Made by a program: the position numbers and the translations under genes. Below are positions 28,701 to 35,831 of a stretch of 64,000 nucleotides of DNA, in pieces (the stretch's first letter is position 1; each line of letters starts with the position of its first letter). The notes beneath the pieces were generated by a model that was not told the DNA's origin, made no database searches, and saw only the letters and a program-made list of their open reading frames with translations. The stretch lies in contig NZ_QPIX01000006.1 in assembly GCF_003337715.1 (NCBI RefSeq), forward strand, positions 186,001 to 250,000, in the 5' to 3' direction. The stretch is from Ciceribacter lividus (lineage in GTDB: Bacteria > Pseudomonadota > Alphaproteobacteria > Rhizobiales > Rhizobiaceae).

Positions 28701-31321
28701 GTCCCCCGATCAACTGCACCTTGAACGGCGGTCCGCACACGCTCCATCCGGGAGATACGCGAAGCCTCACGCTGACGGTCGCAATCCCGAACCCCGCACC
28801 CGCCGACCCGATGTTCAACTGCATCACCTTCGACTGGGCAGCACCGGGCATGCCTCCGAACGACAACCCGGCGACCGGCGCTCCGGAGAAAAGCGACGCG
28901 ACATGCGTCCCGACACTGGCCGACGAAGGCTTCGATCTGGAAATCGCCAAGACCGGCCCGGCCGAGTGCTATGAGGGCGGCGCCTGTGACTTTGCGATCG
29001 GCGTCACCAACCACGGACCTGCGCCCTTTGCCGGGCTAATGACCTTCACCGACGAGATGCCCGCGGGATCAACGCTCGAGGGTGTCACCGGTGTCTTCAC
29101 CTGCAACAGCGCGATGCCGGGCAGCTTGACCTGCGTGACAGGCGGCGTCCTGCCACCCGGTGCGACGCAGGAAACGGCTCTGCATGTTCGCCTGCCAGAT
29201 CCCGTCGCCGGCGACGTTGTCGAGAACTGTGCCGCGATGAACTGGGACGCGCCACCGCCGGACTGGTACATCGGATCGATCTACACCGGCGACGACAACG
29301 CCGCCAATGACGGACCGGCCTGCGTCACCGTGCCGGTGCTTGCCGCCGATCTCGCGCCCTGGGGCGCGACGACCTGCGAGCTCGGAACGTCCTGCCCGAT
29401 CGACGTCAGGATCGAGAACCGCGGCGGAAGGCTGTTCAAGGGTGCCGCCGGCCTGCGCGGCACGCTCGATCCCGGTGTCACGATCAGCAGCATCGAGAGC
29501 CGGACCTCCGGTCTCACTTGCCGGGTGACGGGGACCGGACGTTATGAATGCGACAGCAGGGAGATGGTCCTGAAGCCGGGTGCTGCGGCGGACATTCACC
29601 TCACGCTCGACATTCCGGCCGATTTCCCCCACCGCCGCATCGTCCACCGCAAGGAGATGCTGTGGCCCGACATGCAGGTGAAGGACGGCAAGCCGGAGAA
29701 CGATCGCCACACCAGCACGATCACGATCCTGCAGCCGCAGGAGCCGACGACCCCACCCCCGACGCCGCCGACATCTCCACCGCCGGCAAATGTCGCGGCT
29801 GCGGATCTCGCAGTCACCAAGTCGGCTGGTCGCGATACCTGTGTCGCCGGCTCGCCATGCGACTTCCTGGTCACCGTCACCAATGCCAGCCGCACGACCT
29901 ATGTCGGGCCGCTCAGGGTCAGCGACGTCTTCACGCCCGGAAGTGCGAGGCTCGCAAGTTTCGAGCCTTCGCCCTGGACGTGCCGGGAAAGCCGCGGGAC
30001 ATTCCTCTGCAGTTACCCGCGCACGACGCTGAGGCCGGGAGAGTCGCGCACGCTCGCCCTGACACTCGAGCCGGTCCGCACCGGTTCGGGATCAGCGCGC
30101 AATTGCGCCCGTCTCGAATGGAACGAGACGGCCCTCGTCATGGCAGTCCAGCAGGCGTTGAACCAGCTCGGGCTTGCCGCGGGGGACGTCGACGGGCAGG
30201 CCGGCAGCAGGACGCGCAAGGCGATTGCCGACTACCAGAGAAGCGCCGGATTGCCTGCGACGGGCCAGATCGACACGGCACTCGTTCGCCGGCTCTTCGC
30301 CTCCTGGGGCGAGGGAGACGCCAACGCGGCAAACGACAGCGCCTGCGCCACAGTCGTCGTTCGTGAGCCCGTCGTGCCGCCGCCGGTCTGCAAGGCAGGC
30401 CAGACGCCGGTGGACCCTGCCCGCGCCGACGCCCTGCGCGCCCAGGGCTGGAGGATCACGGCGGTCAGCCGCGGCGGACGGACGATCCTGTGCGGCGTCG
30501 CTCCTCCGCCGCTCACATGCCCCTCCGGCTACACGGCCTATCGCGACAAGGACCAGATCCCGCCGAACTTTGAGGTGGTGCGTCGGGAACGTGGCGGTCA
30601 GGTGCTCTTCTGCGCCCGCCCGCAACCGGTCGTTTGCCCGTCGGGCTATCAGGCCTTCCAGAGCCAGAACCGCATACCGAAGGGTTGGGAGGTGGTCGCG
30701 CGCCGTAGCGGCGGGCAAGTCCTCTACTGTGCCCGTCCGCCACAACTTGTCTGCCCGTCCGGTTATCAAGCCTTCCAGAACCAGAACCGGATACCGAAGG
30801 GCTGGGAGGTGGTCGCGCGCCGCAGCGGCGGGCAAGTTCTCTACTGCGCCCGCCCGCCGCAACTCGTCTGCCCGACCGGTTACAAGGCCTATCCGAGCCG
30901 CAGCCGGATACCCGAGGGCTTCGAAGTGGTCGTGCGCCGCAGTGGCGACCAGGTGCTCTATTGTGCCCGCCCGCCGGCGACGACCGAAAGCTGCCCGCGC
31001 GGGTGGAAGCAGATCGACCCGAACCGTGCAGCGTCCCTCTCCCGGCAAGGCTGGCAGATCAGGCAGGTCGGAAGCCTGACCTGCGGGCGGCCCGGCGACA
31101 TCGTCGTGCCGCCGACCACCAAGCCCCCGGCCTGCACGGGTGGCCGGACCTGGAGCGCCAAGCAACAGGCCTGCGTCTGCCCCCGCAACACGCGCTGGGA
31201 TGCCCGACGCGAGCGCTGTGTACCGCTCCTGCTGCCGGTGGAGCCGGTTCCGGGCCAGACGACTCCGAAACCCCGCGAGACGATCCCGCCGCTGCTGCGG
31301 ATACTGCCACCGGTGCAATAG
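25793..31321 (+). CDS. Giant secreted DUF11-repeat protein with peptidoglycan-binding and Cys-repeat C-terminus
   Basis: The 1842-residue protein has an export signal (RHALRFIATLAISSAGLTTS, Ala-rich cleavage near residue 62), then a region of about 550 residues with propeller-like blocks such as GNIAFDPQNRQLYVSD. A Pro-rich linker follows, then six DUF11-type beta repeats each opening D-L-x-x-x-K-x-G-P-x-x-C (from about residues 641, 772, 909 and 1044, a degenerate one near 1185, and one near 1336). Then come a PG_binding_1 domain (about 1450-1502) and a C-terminal set of 39-residue Cys repeats. The ATG at 25793 has GGGAGGA eight bases upstream; 25769 is an alternative. DUF11 proteins are usually surface or matrix proteins. 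Lying next to nifB behind an FNR-like box, it may be a low-oxygen cell-surface factor. Function is unknown. Confidence 0.8.
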   Translation: MVPKTASRAKDGYRPENFHERPHPDPCTSARVRRISPWRHALRFIATLAISSAGLTTSHVAAQEALQPGEAVVTRFSGTVDDAGRRIIDTNGASASILDLRQPGGPPIGAHWFNESQRGVVTAGDIGQVFGVAFDDATPPNIYLTATAAFGLHRNADNSGWMTGMWGAGGGPGTVWKLDAANGYRPQVFAEITLSGRANSAAALGNIAFDPQNRQLYVSDLETGMIHRLRLTDGADLGTFDHGVAGRTGFLDVATGEFRSLPEVSFDPATSAHISDCSSGDFSRTPSCWNLADFRRRIWGLGVRMEPGTGSARLYYAVWGSQGFGNPDYAAAEDDDRRNAIWSVGIAADGSFDSGSVRREFFLPDFFRSPEAIARAGRSHPVSDIAFPAVGDQAVMLVAERGGMRNLGLAADDAFAYPHESRVLRYELTEAGSWRGAGRYDVGYYDRSEDGPPYIRANAAGGVSFGPGYGSNWQTDQAQPDGFVWMSGDGLCSPRGLCLDGSVGEHTDSSQVTGIEGRSSQPYEAFEPVTAFQPYPSPGPASPPEGPDGSFMVDADINTDAAGNAIAADLQRNDATRVGDVAVFQPPPGAGEAVSEGTAPPAVTTEEEITSAWPEGLPPEGWLPAPPPEDGWFPPPPWPIETDLAIRKTGPAECQEGVECTYTVTIRNLGTIAYIGPLAITDTMPAGATLASTSPGWNCTPAGGAFSCITNAFALLAPGATAAIEVNLLLPADIPGPTVHNCAAIDWFEMGTDDGPGDGNDEDCVDTPVTDGFDLGITKDGPVNCVENADCAFMVQVVNHGPGEFDGVLAVRDPLPAGATFVAAGLDPGTVTCAPSGSDILCQTPDMTLPVGGIVPIFVQMKLPDGIAGGTIENCAEINWGAMTANDGAADVHPDLACFTVNVLDSAGFFDLSLTKQGPAHCNTGGNCTYHITVANSGPDDYTGQVVVEDTTEPGVTLVSANPEWTCVAGPPINCTLNGGPHTLHPGDTRSLTLTVAIPNPAPADPMFNCITFDWAAPGMPPNDNPATGAPEKSDATCVPTLADEGFDLEIAKTGPAECYEGGACDFAIGVTNHGPAPFAGLMTFTDEMPAGSTLEGVTGVFTCNSAMPGSLTCVTGGVLPPGATQETALHVRLPDPVAGDVVENCAAMNWDAPPPDWYIGSIYTGDDNAANDGPACVTVPVLAADLAPWGATTCELGTSCPIDVRIENRGGRLFKGAAGLRGTLDPGVTISSIESRTSGLTCRVTGTGRYECDSREMVLKPGAAADIHLTLDIPADFPHRRIVHRKEMLWPDMQVKDGKPENDRHTSTITILQPQEPTTPPPTPPTSPPPANVAAADLAVTKSAGRDTCVAGSPCDFLVTVTNASRTTYVGPLRVSDVFTPGSARLASFEPSPWTCRESRGTFLCSYPRTTLRPGESRTLALTLEPVRTGSGSARNCARLEWNETALVMAVQQALNQLGLAAGDVDGQAGSRTRKAIADYQRSAGLPATGQIDTALVRRLFASWGEGDANAANDSACATVVVREPVVPPPVCKAGQTPVDPARADALRAQGWRITAVSRGGRTILCGVAPPPLTCPSGYTAYRDKDQIPPNFEVVRRERGGQVLFCARPQPVVCPSGYQAFQSQNRIPKGWEVVARRSGGQVLYCARPPQLVCPSGYQAFQNQNRIPKGWEVVARRSGGQVLYCARPPQLVCPTGYKAYPSRSRIPEGFEVVVRRSGDQVLYCARPPATTESCPRGWKQIDPNRAASLSRQGWQIRQVGSLTCGRPGDIVVPPTTKPPACTGGRTWSAKQQACVCPRNTRWDARRERCVPLLLPVEPVPGQTTPKPRETIPPLLRILPPVQ
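30512..30979 (+). repeat. Four tandem 117-bp (39-residue) Cys-repeat units
   Basis: Four in-frame units start at 30512, 30629, 30746 and 30863. Each reads C-P-[ST]-G-Y-x-A-[YF], a P-x-x-[FW]-E-V-V block and [RG]-x-G-x-Q-V-L-[FY]-C-A-R-P. Units 2 and 3 are almost identical in DNA, so recent duplication or gene conversion is likely. More divergent units flank them at about 30390 and 30990. Confidence 0.85.
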
Positions 31322-31324
31322 ATG

Positions 31325-31368
31325 CCGGTCCGGGATGTCCCCGATTTTCCTTCGGGGCATCCCGCCGG
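31325..31368 (+). terminator. Hairpin after the DUF11 protein gene
   Basis: A long inverted repeat (CCGG outer arms, then GGGATG-T-CCCCGA pairing with TTCGGGGCATCCC around a short T/C loop) begins four bases after the stop codon. It likely ends transcription of the giant gene, although a T-run after the stem is lacking. Confidence 0.55.
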
Positions 31369-31516
31369 TTCTGGATTCTGGAGCTTGCCATCCGCCGTTT
31401 GCTCGCTCGCAAACAGGGACGAAGGGTGCCACGCCGAACTTCGCCCAGTCCCGACGATGTCGCGTTTCCGCCCTCGCGCGGAGACGCCGAGACAAAATGG
31501 CAATCGGCAGGGTAAT

Positions 31517-32305
31517 CTACGGTCCGACTTCGATCTCGTTCACGACTTCGTCGACGCCGAATGTGTACCAGGCGTCATTCTCCGCCATGCGCCGTTGGTC
31601 GTCGCTCGGCAAATAGCCGGTGAGGCGGACGGTCCGGTTGCGAACGCCGATCTTGACCTGCGCCGCATCGATGTAGGGGTCCTTTTCCAATGCAAGCCGG
31701 ATCGCCTCAGCAATCCTGTCGGCGCTGTCCTCGTCGTCGTCCCCGGCAACAACTCCGTTTATGACGTCACGCGATCCCGGCACCCACCACGCGAGCAGGC
31801 CGATGTAGCGCTTGACGGTCAGGCCTGGAACGGCTCCGTTCAACGTGACAACCCCGTCGACGACCTCGTAGTCGACGTCGCCATGGGCATCCGGCGATCT
31901 CGAAATCGTCTCGCGGTGGCCCCCCCTGATCTCCTCGACATTCAGACTCGCAAGAGCCGGATCTTCCGCGTATTCGCGCCGCAGACGGGCGCGAATTTCC
32001 GCGTCTCCCATGGGCGATGCCGGCTTCACTCGGACGCGGTCGACGATGGCGACGACGTCGGGCATCGCTGCAGCAATCTCAAGCGCAAGCTTCTTCTGGG
32101 CGACACCATCCACTTCCGCTTCGAAGATCAGCGTTCCGTCGCCTTCCAGCGAAAGGCCATCGGCCTTGAACCGGCTCCCGAGGCGGCTTTCCGCCGACAG
32201 CCGCCCACGCAGCTCGTCGACGATCGCGCGTATCCTTTCCGGCTCGAGACCGAACATGAGACCCTCCATAACCTCGTCAAGATGCATGTCTGTCCGTCTG
32301 AACAT
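31517..32305 (-). CDS. Triple BON-domain protein
   Basis: The 262-residue protein ends with two clear BON domains: VTLNGAVPGLTVKRYIGLLA with SRDVINGVV (about residues 150-190), and IGVRNRTVRLTGYLPSDDQR with a terminal DEVVNEIEV (about 215-262). A third, poorer copy occupies about residues 45-95. No signal peptide is visible. BON domains bind membranes or small molecules in stress proteins such as OsmY. The start is either the ATG at 32305 or 32287; both overlap the previous gene, so the two are coupled. Confidence 0.75.
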   Translation of the reverse strand: MFRRTDMHLDEVMEGLMFGLEPERIRAIVDELRGRLSAESRLGSRFKADGLSLEGDGTLIFEAEVDGVAQKKLALEIAAAMPDVVAIVDRVRVKPASPMGDAEIRARLRREYAEDPALASLNVEEIRGGHRETISRSPDAHGDVDYEVVDGVVTLNGAVPGLTVKRYIGLLAWWVPGSRDVINGVVAGDDDEDSADRIAEAIRLALEKDPYIDAAQVKIGVRNRTVRLTGYLPSDDQRRMAENDAWYTFGVDEVVNEIEVGP

Positions 32306-32729
32306 CGCTCAGAAACCGTTCGAACTTCTGCCGGTCCTGATCGGTCTCCAGCTCGACCGTCACCTGGGCCGTTCCCCGATCAGGTTTCACGAAATCCTCT
32401 TCGAAACCCTGGAGAGTCATCTCCTCCGGCTCGTCGGATACCGTTCCTCCCTCGGGTAGGCCGCTCCCCAGGACGTCTTCAATCCTGATCCGCAGCAGCC
32501 AGTGTCCGCCGCTGTCCACCAATGGCTTCACTTCCAGAATCCCGACGGTGGAAAGGGCTTGGAGGTCGTCAGTCTCCGCGATCGCCTCGAGCTGACCGCC
32601 GGCATCGTCCGTGAAAAACACCTTGCTCGCATCTATCTCGAATCGGGACCTCCCGCCCGATGCAAGCTCCCGCTTCAGCCATTCGACGACATGCGCCGCG
32701 TCCAGGTCGAGTTCGTATTCCATCGCCAT
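32277..32729 (-). CDS. Hypothetical protein (150 aa) coupled to the BON protein
   Basis: The 150-residue acidic protein starts MAMEYELDLDAAHVVEWLKREL and has alternating strand and helix character, with GGHWLLRIRIEDVLG in the middle and GTAQVTVELETDQDRQKFERF near the end. I do not recognise a family. It overlaps the BON gene by 11-29 bases and may be expressed from a weak FNR-like box upstream. Confidence 0.6.
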   Translation of the reverse strand: MAMEYELDLDAAHVVEWLKRELASGGRSRFEIDASKVFFTDDAGGQLEAIAETDDLQALSTVGILEVKPLVDSGGHWLLRIRIEDVLGSGLPEGGTVSDEPEEMTLQGFEEDFVKPDRGTAQVTVELETDQDRQKFERFLSDVQTDRHAS

Positions 32730-32809
32730 CGCTCCGAAGTGTCAGGTTTCGATCTGTGCAATCGGATCTCCGATATGTTTCATGTTCTCCTCGAAGCACC
32801 CCTGCTTCC

Positions 32810-32823
32810 ATGACGCATATCAA
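32810..32823 (-). promoter_or_regulatory. Weak FNR/FixK-like box upstream of the 150-aa gene
   Basis: On the minus strand TTGAT-ATGC-GTCAT matches TTGAT-N4-ATCAA in 8 of 10 positions, 81 bases before the ATG at 32729. A class II -10 would fall near 32782-32787, where the match is poor. This is a tentative call. Confidence 0.3.
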
Positions 32824-32924
32824 TAAACTCTACTTTAGTTCTCGCTCACCGTGAAGCTGCAGACGGTCAACAGTGCGGGTGATCCCGAGCGCCTTCTTCT
32901 CCGTCGTCCGGATTAAAGTCGGCG

Positions 32925-33104
32925 GTGGACGCCAGCGGCAACGTCGCCGCAACCTGTACGGCCGGCACCGGACCCACGGCACGCCGGATGACACTCGCCG
33001 GCAGCCATGTGACCTATGGCCTGTTCAAGGACGCAGCCCGATCGCAGCCCTGGGGCAGTTCCGCCCCCATTCACACCGCAGCAAGCAAGATCCCCGCCAC
33101 ATGA
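32925..33104 (+). pseudogene. Spore coat protein U (SCPU) domain remnant
   Basis: This frame of 59 codons, ending at TGA 33102-33104, reads VDASGNVAATCTAGTG, then RRMTLAGSHVTYGLF and DAARSQPWGS. The cysteine, the R-R-M-x-L-x-G core and the Y-x-L-[FY]-x-D-x-A-R-x-x-P-W-G block are the hallmarks of secreted SCPU-domain proteins (chaperone-usher-type matrix or pilus proteins). The signal peptide, N-terminal half and C-terminus are missing and there is no good start, so it is a gene fragment. Confidence 0.6.
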
Positions 33105-33118
33105 TTTGCTGACCGGCC

Positions 33119-33144
33119 TGTAAGAAACGCCGACCTCTCGCGAC
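33119..33144 (+). promoter_or_regulatory. Predicted ECF-sigma promoter, copy 1
   Basis: TGTAAGA-N15-CGAC, shared exactly in both elements and spacing with sites at 35798 and 38638. It lies about 50 bases before the operon that contains the ECF sigma gene, which suggests autoregulation. Confidence 0.65.
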
Positions 33145-33191
33145 AAACGACCTGTGAGAAGCAACGAGACCATCCCTGGGGAGAAATAGGC

Positions 33192-33644
33192 ATGAGCAGA
33201 CAGGTATTGCTGGCGAGGCCCCATCCCTTCATTGTCAGTGAAATGAAGCCGTGGCTGGAACAGGGCGGATATTCGGTCAAACGACCGGATCACGTCGATG
33301 ATCTTGCCAGCCATGCGCGCGCCTGCGCCGGGGCAGTCATTTCGCTCGCCGTGTCATCGTCGATCGCCGCCAGTGCCGCCGACGTTGTCAAGATCGTCCG
33401 GCAGGCAAATCCGTCCCTGCCGATCCTGTTTGCAGCACTCCGCCCCTATTCGCAGATCAGGCCGGAGATTGAACGCCTGCTTCAGGGCCTCGGCATCGCG
33501 GGAGCCGTTCTCGGCGCGGATCAGGGGACTGGTTCGCCCTTCCTTGGCGGCGGCAAAACGTTCCTCTACGTATCGAAGGACGATCTTGCCGACGCCGCAC
33601 GAAGCAGCGCGGCCCGGACCCTCCTTGTCAGGCACTTTGGCTGA
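33192..33644 (+). CDS. Receiver-like protein lacking the phospho-acceptor, unknown function
   Basis: The 150-residue protein starts QVLLARPHPFIVSEMKPWLEQ, like the first strand and helix of a CheY-type fold, and continues VVKIVRQANPSLPILF (strand 4 region). The expected aspartate at the end of strand 3 is absent (AGAVISLAVSS). I therefore describe it as a degenerate receiver-like protein without assigning function. GGGGAG precedes the ATG. It is the first gene of the predicted ECF operon, 4 bases before the FAD protein. Confidence 0.6.
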   Translation: MSRQVLLARPHPFIVSEMKPWLEQGGYSVKRPDHVDDLASHARACAGAVISLAVSSSIAASAADVVKIVRQANPSLPILFAALRPYSQIRPEIERLLQGLGIAGAVLGADQGTGSPFLGGGKTFLYVSKDDLADAARSSAARTLLVRHFG

Positions 33645-33648
33645 CACC

Positions 33649-34749
33649 ATGCGCCTGGTTCTTGTCGGCGGCGGGCATGCCCATCTGATCGTGCTGGAAG
33701 CGCTGGCGAAGCGGCGTGAGGCCACGCTCGACGTTACGCTGGTAACGCCCTCTCGATGGCAATACTATTCGGGCATGCTTCCCGGCTGGATCATGGGAAG
33801 ATACGGCGACGATGATTGCCGCGTGGACCTGCGCCCTCTGGCATCCCGGGCCGGTGTGCACATGATCCTGGACCGTGTCACCGCAATGAATGCGGACCGG
33901 AACCTCCTGTGTCTGGGAGATGGCCGACACCTCGAATACGATCTTCTGTCGCTCGATACGGGCAGCGAGACCAATGTCGAATGGCTGGCGAGCCTCTCCG
34001 ATCGATTGCTGACCGTGAAGCCGGTCGAGCAGTTTTGTGAACTGTGGCGGAAGGTCTACAATCAGCTCACAGCGCTCCGAAGCTCGCGCATCGTGGTCGT
34101 GGGCGGTGGAGCGGCCGGGGCCGAATTGTCGATCGCCATGAAGACAGCGTTGTCGGCGGCCGAAAGGAAATGCGCGGTGACACTGGTCACGGGTAACTCC
34201 GGATTGCTTTCCGGCCACAATCCCATGGTCCGGCGACGCATGCAGTCGGCGCTCGAGGCCGCCGGGATCAGGGTCCGGCGCGAGCGAGCTGCAGGGGTCG
34301 AGAACGGCGTTGTCTTGCCAAGCGGCGAGCTGGTCAGGGCAGATTTCGTGATCGCCGCAACCGGGGCCCGTCCGTCGGCATTTCTGGCCCAATCACGGCT
34401 TGGTCTCAGCGACAACGGCTTTGTCGCGGTCGATAGCTTTCACAGAAGCGTATCGCATCGGAATGTTTTTGCGGCAGGAGACGTGTCTGCCCGCTTGGAC
34501 GACGCCACGACGAGATCCGGTATCCATGCGGTGCGCGCCGGACCGATACTGGCACACAACCTGATCGCGGCTGCAGAGGATCGACCCCTTCGACCCTACA
34601 GGCCCAGACGACGGTCCCTCTACCTGCTGGTGTCGGGACCGGACAAGGCGATCCTCTCGTGGGGTGGCCTGGGAGCTGCCGGGGGATGGGTCTGGCGCTG
34701 GAAAGACCGGATCGATCGCAATTTCATCAAGCGTTTCCGCCAAGGCTGA
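33649..34749 (+). CDS. FAD-dependent pyridine nucleotide-disulfide-type oxidoreductase
   Basis: The 366-residue flavoprotein has FAD site LVGGGHAHLIVLE at the N-terminus, NAD(P) site VVVGGGAAGAELSIAM (about residue 148) and FAADGDVS-like FAAGDVSARL (about 275). It resembles NDH-2-like enzymes, especially the family often fused to selenide-water dikinase (N-terminal half only). No redox CxxxxC is seen. The substrate is unknown. It is cotranscribed with the orphan upstream. Confidence 0.8.
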   Translation: MRLVLVGGGHAHLIVLEALAKRREATLDVTLVTPSRWQYYSGMLPGWIMGRYGDDDCRVDLRPLASRAGVHMILDRVTAMNADRNLLCLGDGRHLEYDLLSLDTGSETNVEWLASLSDRLLTVKPVEQFCELWRKVYNQLTALRSSRIVVVGGGAAGAELSIAMKTALSAAERKCAVTLVTGNSGLLSGHNPMVRRRMQSALEAAGIRVRRERAAGVENGVVLPSGELVRADFVIAATGARPSAFLAQSRLGLSDNGFVAVDSFHRSVSHRNVFAAGDVSARLDDATTRSGIHAVRAGPILAHNLIAAAEDRPLRPYRPRRRSLYLLVSGPDKAILSWGGLGAAGGWVWRWKDRIDRNFIKRFRQG

Positions 34750-34768
34750 ACGAGGCAGGGTCTCAAAC

Positions 34769-34990
34769 ATGCAGAAATTCTTCACTGTGGCCTTGCAGCG
34801 TCCCATCGTGACAAATTCGGTTCGCATCTCGCTCTTTGTCGGCACGGTCCTCAATCTCATCAATCAAGGGGGAACCATATTGTCCGGAGACGCCCCGTCG
34901 TGGCCTCACGTAGTCTTGAACTACGCAGTGCCGTATTGTGTCGCAACGTACAGTGCGGTGCGGATCGCAATGAAGCGCAAGGGGGAATGA
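34769..34990 (+). CDS. nrtS: NrtS-like small membrane protein
   Basis: The 73-residue protein has two hydrophobic segments (about residues 18-34 and 44-62) and the sequence NSVRISLFVGTVLNLINQG, as in the NrtS nitrate/nitrite transporter family. It starts 20 bases after the FAD gene and its stop overlaps the ECF sigma start (ATGA). The transport role is inferred only from family resemblance. Confidence 0.65.
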   Translation: MQKFFTVALQRPIVTNSVRISLFVGTVLNLINQGGTILSGDAPSWPHVVLNYAVPYCVATYSAVRIAMKRKGE

Positions 34991-35586
34991 TGAGCCTGAC
35001 TGCCGGTACTTTCGACGACCCTGCGTTTCTCAACAATCTTCGGGCCCAGATGCTGAAGTTCGCGACCCTGCAGCTTTCGGATCCGGTCGCCGCCGAAGAC
35101 GCAGTTCAGGAGGCACTCACCGGCGCACTGCGCAATGCCACATCCTTTGGCGGTCGCTCCGCCTTGCGAACCTGGGTTTTCGCAATCCTGAAGAACAAGA
35201 TCGTCGATATGATCCGGCAACGTCAACGGCGAGCCGAAATCCAACCCCTCCTGAACTTTGAATCCGACGACGAAGAGACAACGGAGCTCTTCGATCGCCG
35301 CGGCATGTGGCGACCGGAGGACCGGCCGACGGACTGGGGAAACCCGGAAGATGAACTGCTTGGCAAGGAGTTCTGGCGCGTGTTCGACGCTTGCCTCAAT
35401 CACCTGCCCGCCCAGCAGGGTCGTATTTTCATGATGCGCGAATTCCTCGACATGGCGACGACGGAAATATGCGCCGAAGCCGACATTACGGTTTCGAACC
35501 TCAATGTCCTGCTTCACAGGGCAAGGCTCCGCCTGCGCGGTTGCCTTGAAAGCCACTGGTTCGCAAAGGAGACCGCCGAATGCTGA
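34987..35586 (+). CDS. ECF-type RNA polymerase sigma factor
   Basis: The 199-residue sigma factor has region 2 (VAAEDAVQEALTGALRN, then LRTWVFAILKNKIVDMIRQ) and region 4 (LPAQQGRIFMMREFLDMATTEICAEADITVSNLNVLLHRAR), separated by a longer linker (about residues 85-125) with an RRGMWRPEDRPTDW motif. That linker is characteristic of a sigma subfamily paired with small zinc-finger proteins. It overlaps nrtS by four bases and the anti-sigma by seven. Three TGTAAGA-N15-CGAC sites nearby are its proposed targets. Confidence 0.9.
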   Translation: MMSLTAGTFDDPAFLNNLRAQMLKFATLQLSDPVAAEDAVQEALTGALRNATSFGGRSALRTWVFAILKNKIVDMIRQRQRRAEIQPLLNFESDDEETTELFDRRGMWRPEDRPTDWGNPEDELLGKEFWRVFDACLNHLPAQQGRIFMMREFLDMATTEICAEADITVSNLNVLLHRARLRLRGCLESHWFAKETAEC

Positions 35587-35786
35587 ACTGCTGGACGGCA
35601 ACCGGGCTCGCCTCGCAGGCGATGGAACGCAAACTGACGATGATGGAGCGTCTCAAACTGAACGCGCATATTGCCATGTGTTCCGGCTGTCGCAACTTCA
35701 CGTCTCAGGTTCGCGACCTGCGGCAAATGTCCCGTTTCTACTGCTCCGGAGCCGGGCAGGGTGAAAGCCCGAAAAAGCAGGACTGA
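35580..35786 (+). CDS. Zinc-finger (zf-HC2) anti-sigma factor
   Basis: The 68-residue protein has the ZAS zinc motif H-x3-C-x2-C (HIAMCSGC, about residues 30-37) preceded by LTMMERLKLN. There is no membrane segment, so it is a soluble anti-sigma that probably senses redox or zinc release. It overlaps the sigma gene by seven bases, as sigma/anti-sigma pairs usually do. Confidence 0.85.
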   Translation: MLNCWTATGLASQAMERKLTMMERLKLNAHIAMCSGCRNFTSQVRDLRQMSRFYCSGAGQGESPKKQD

Positions 35787-35797
35787 GTTCGGCCGGC

Positions 35798-35823
35798 TGT
35801 AAGATTACGCCCGGTTCCACGAC
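35798..35823 (+). promoter_or_regulatory. Predicted ECF-sigma promoter, copy 2
   Basis: TGTAAGA-N15-CGAC with an extended match to copy 1 (CCGGC before, ACGCC after). CGAC ends only 9 bases before the ATG at 35832, so the transcript would have almost no leader for that start; a TTG at 35859 with GGGGTGG upstream is an alternative start. Confidence 0.65.
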
Positions 35824-35831
35824 GAAAGGGC

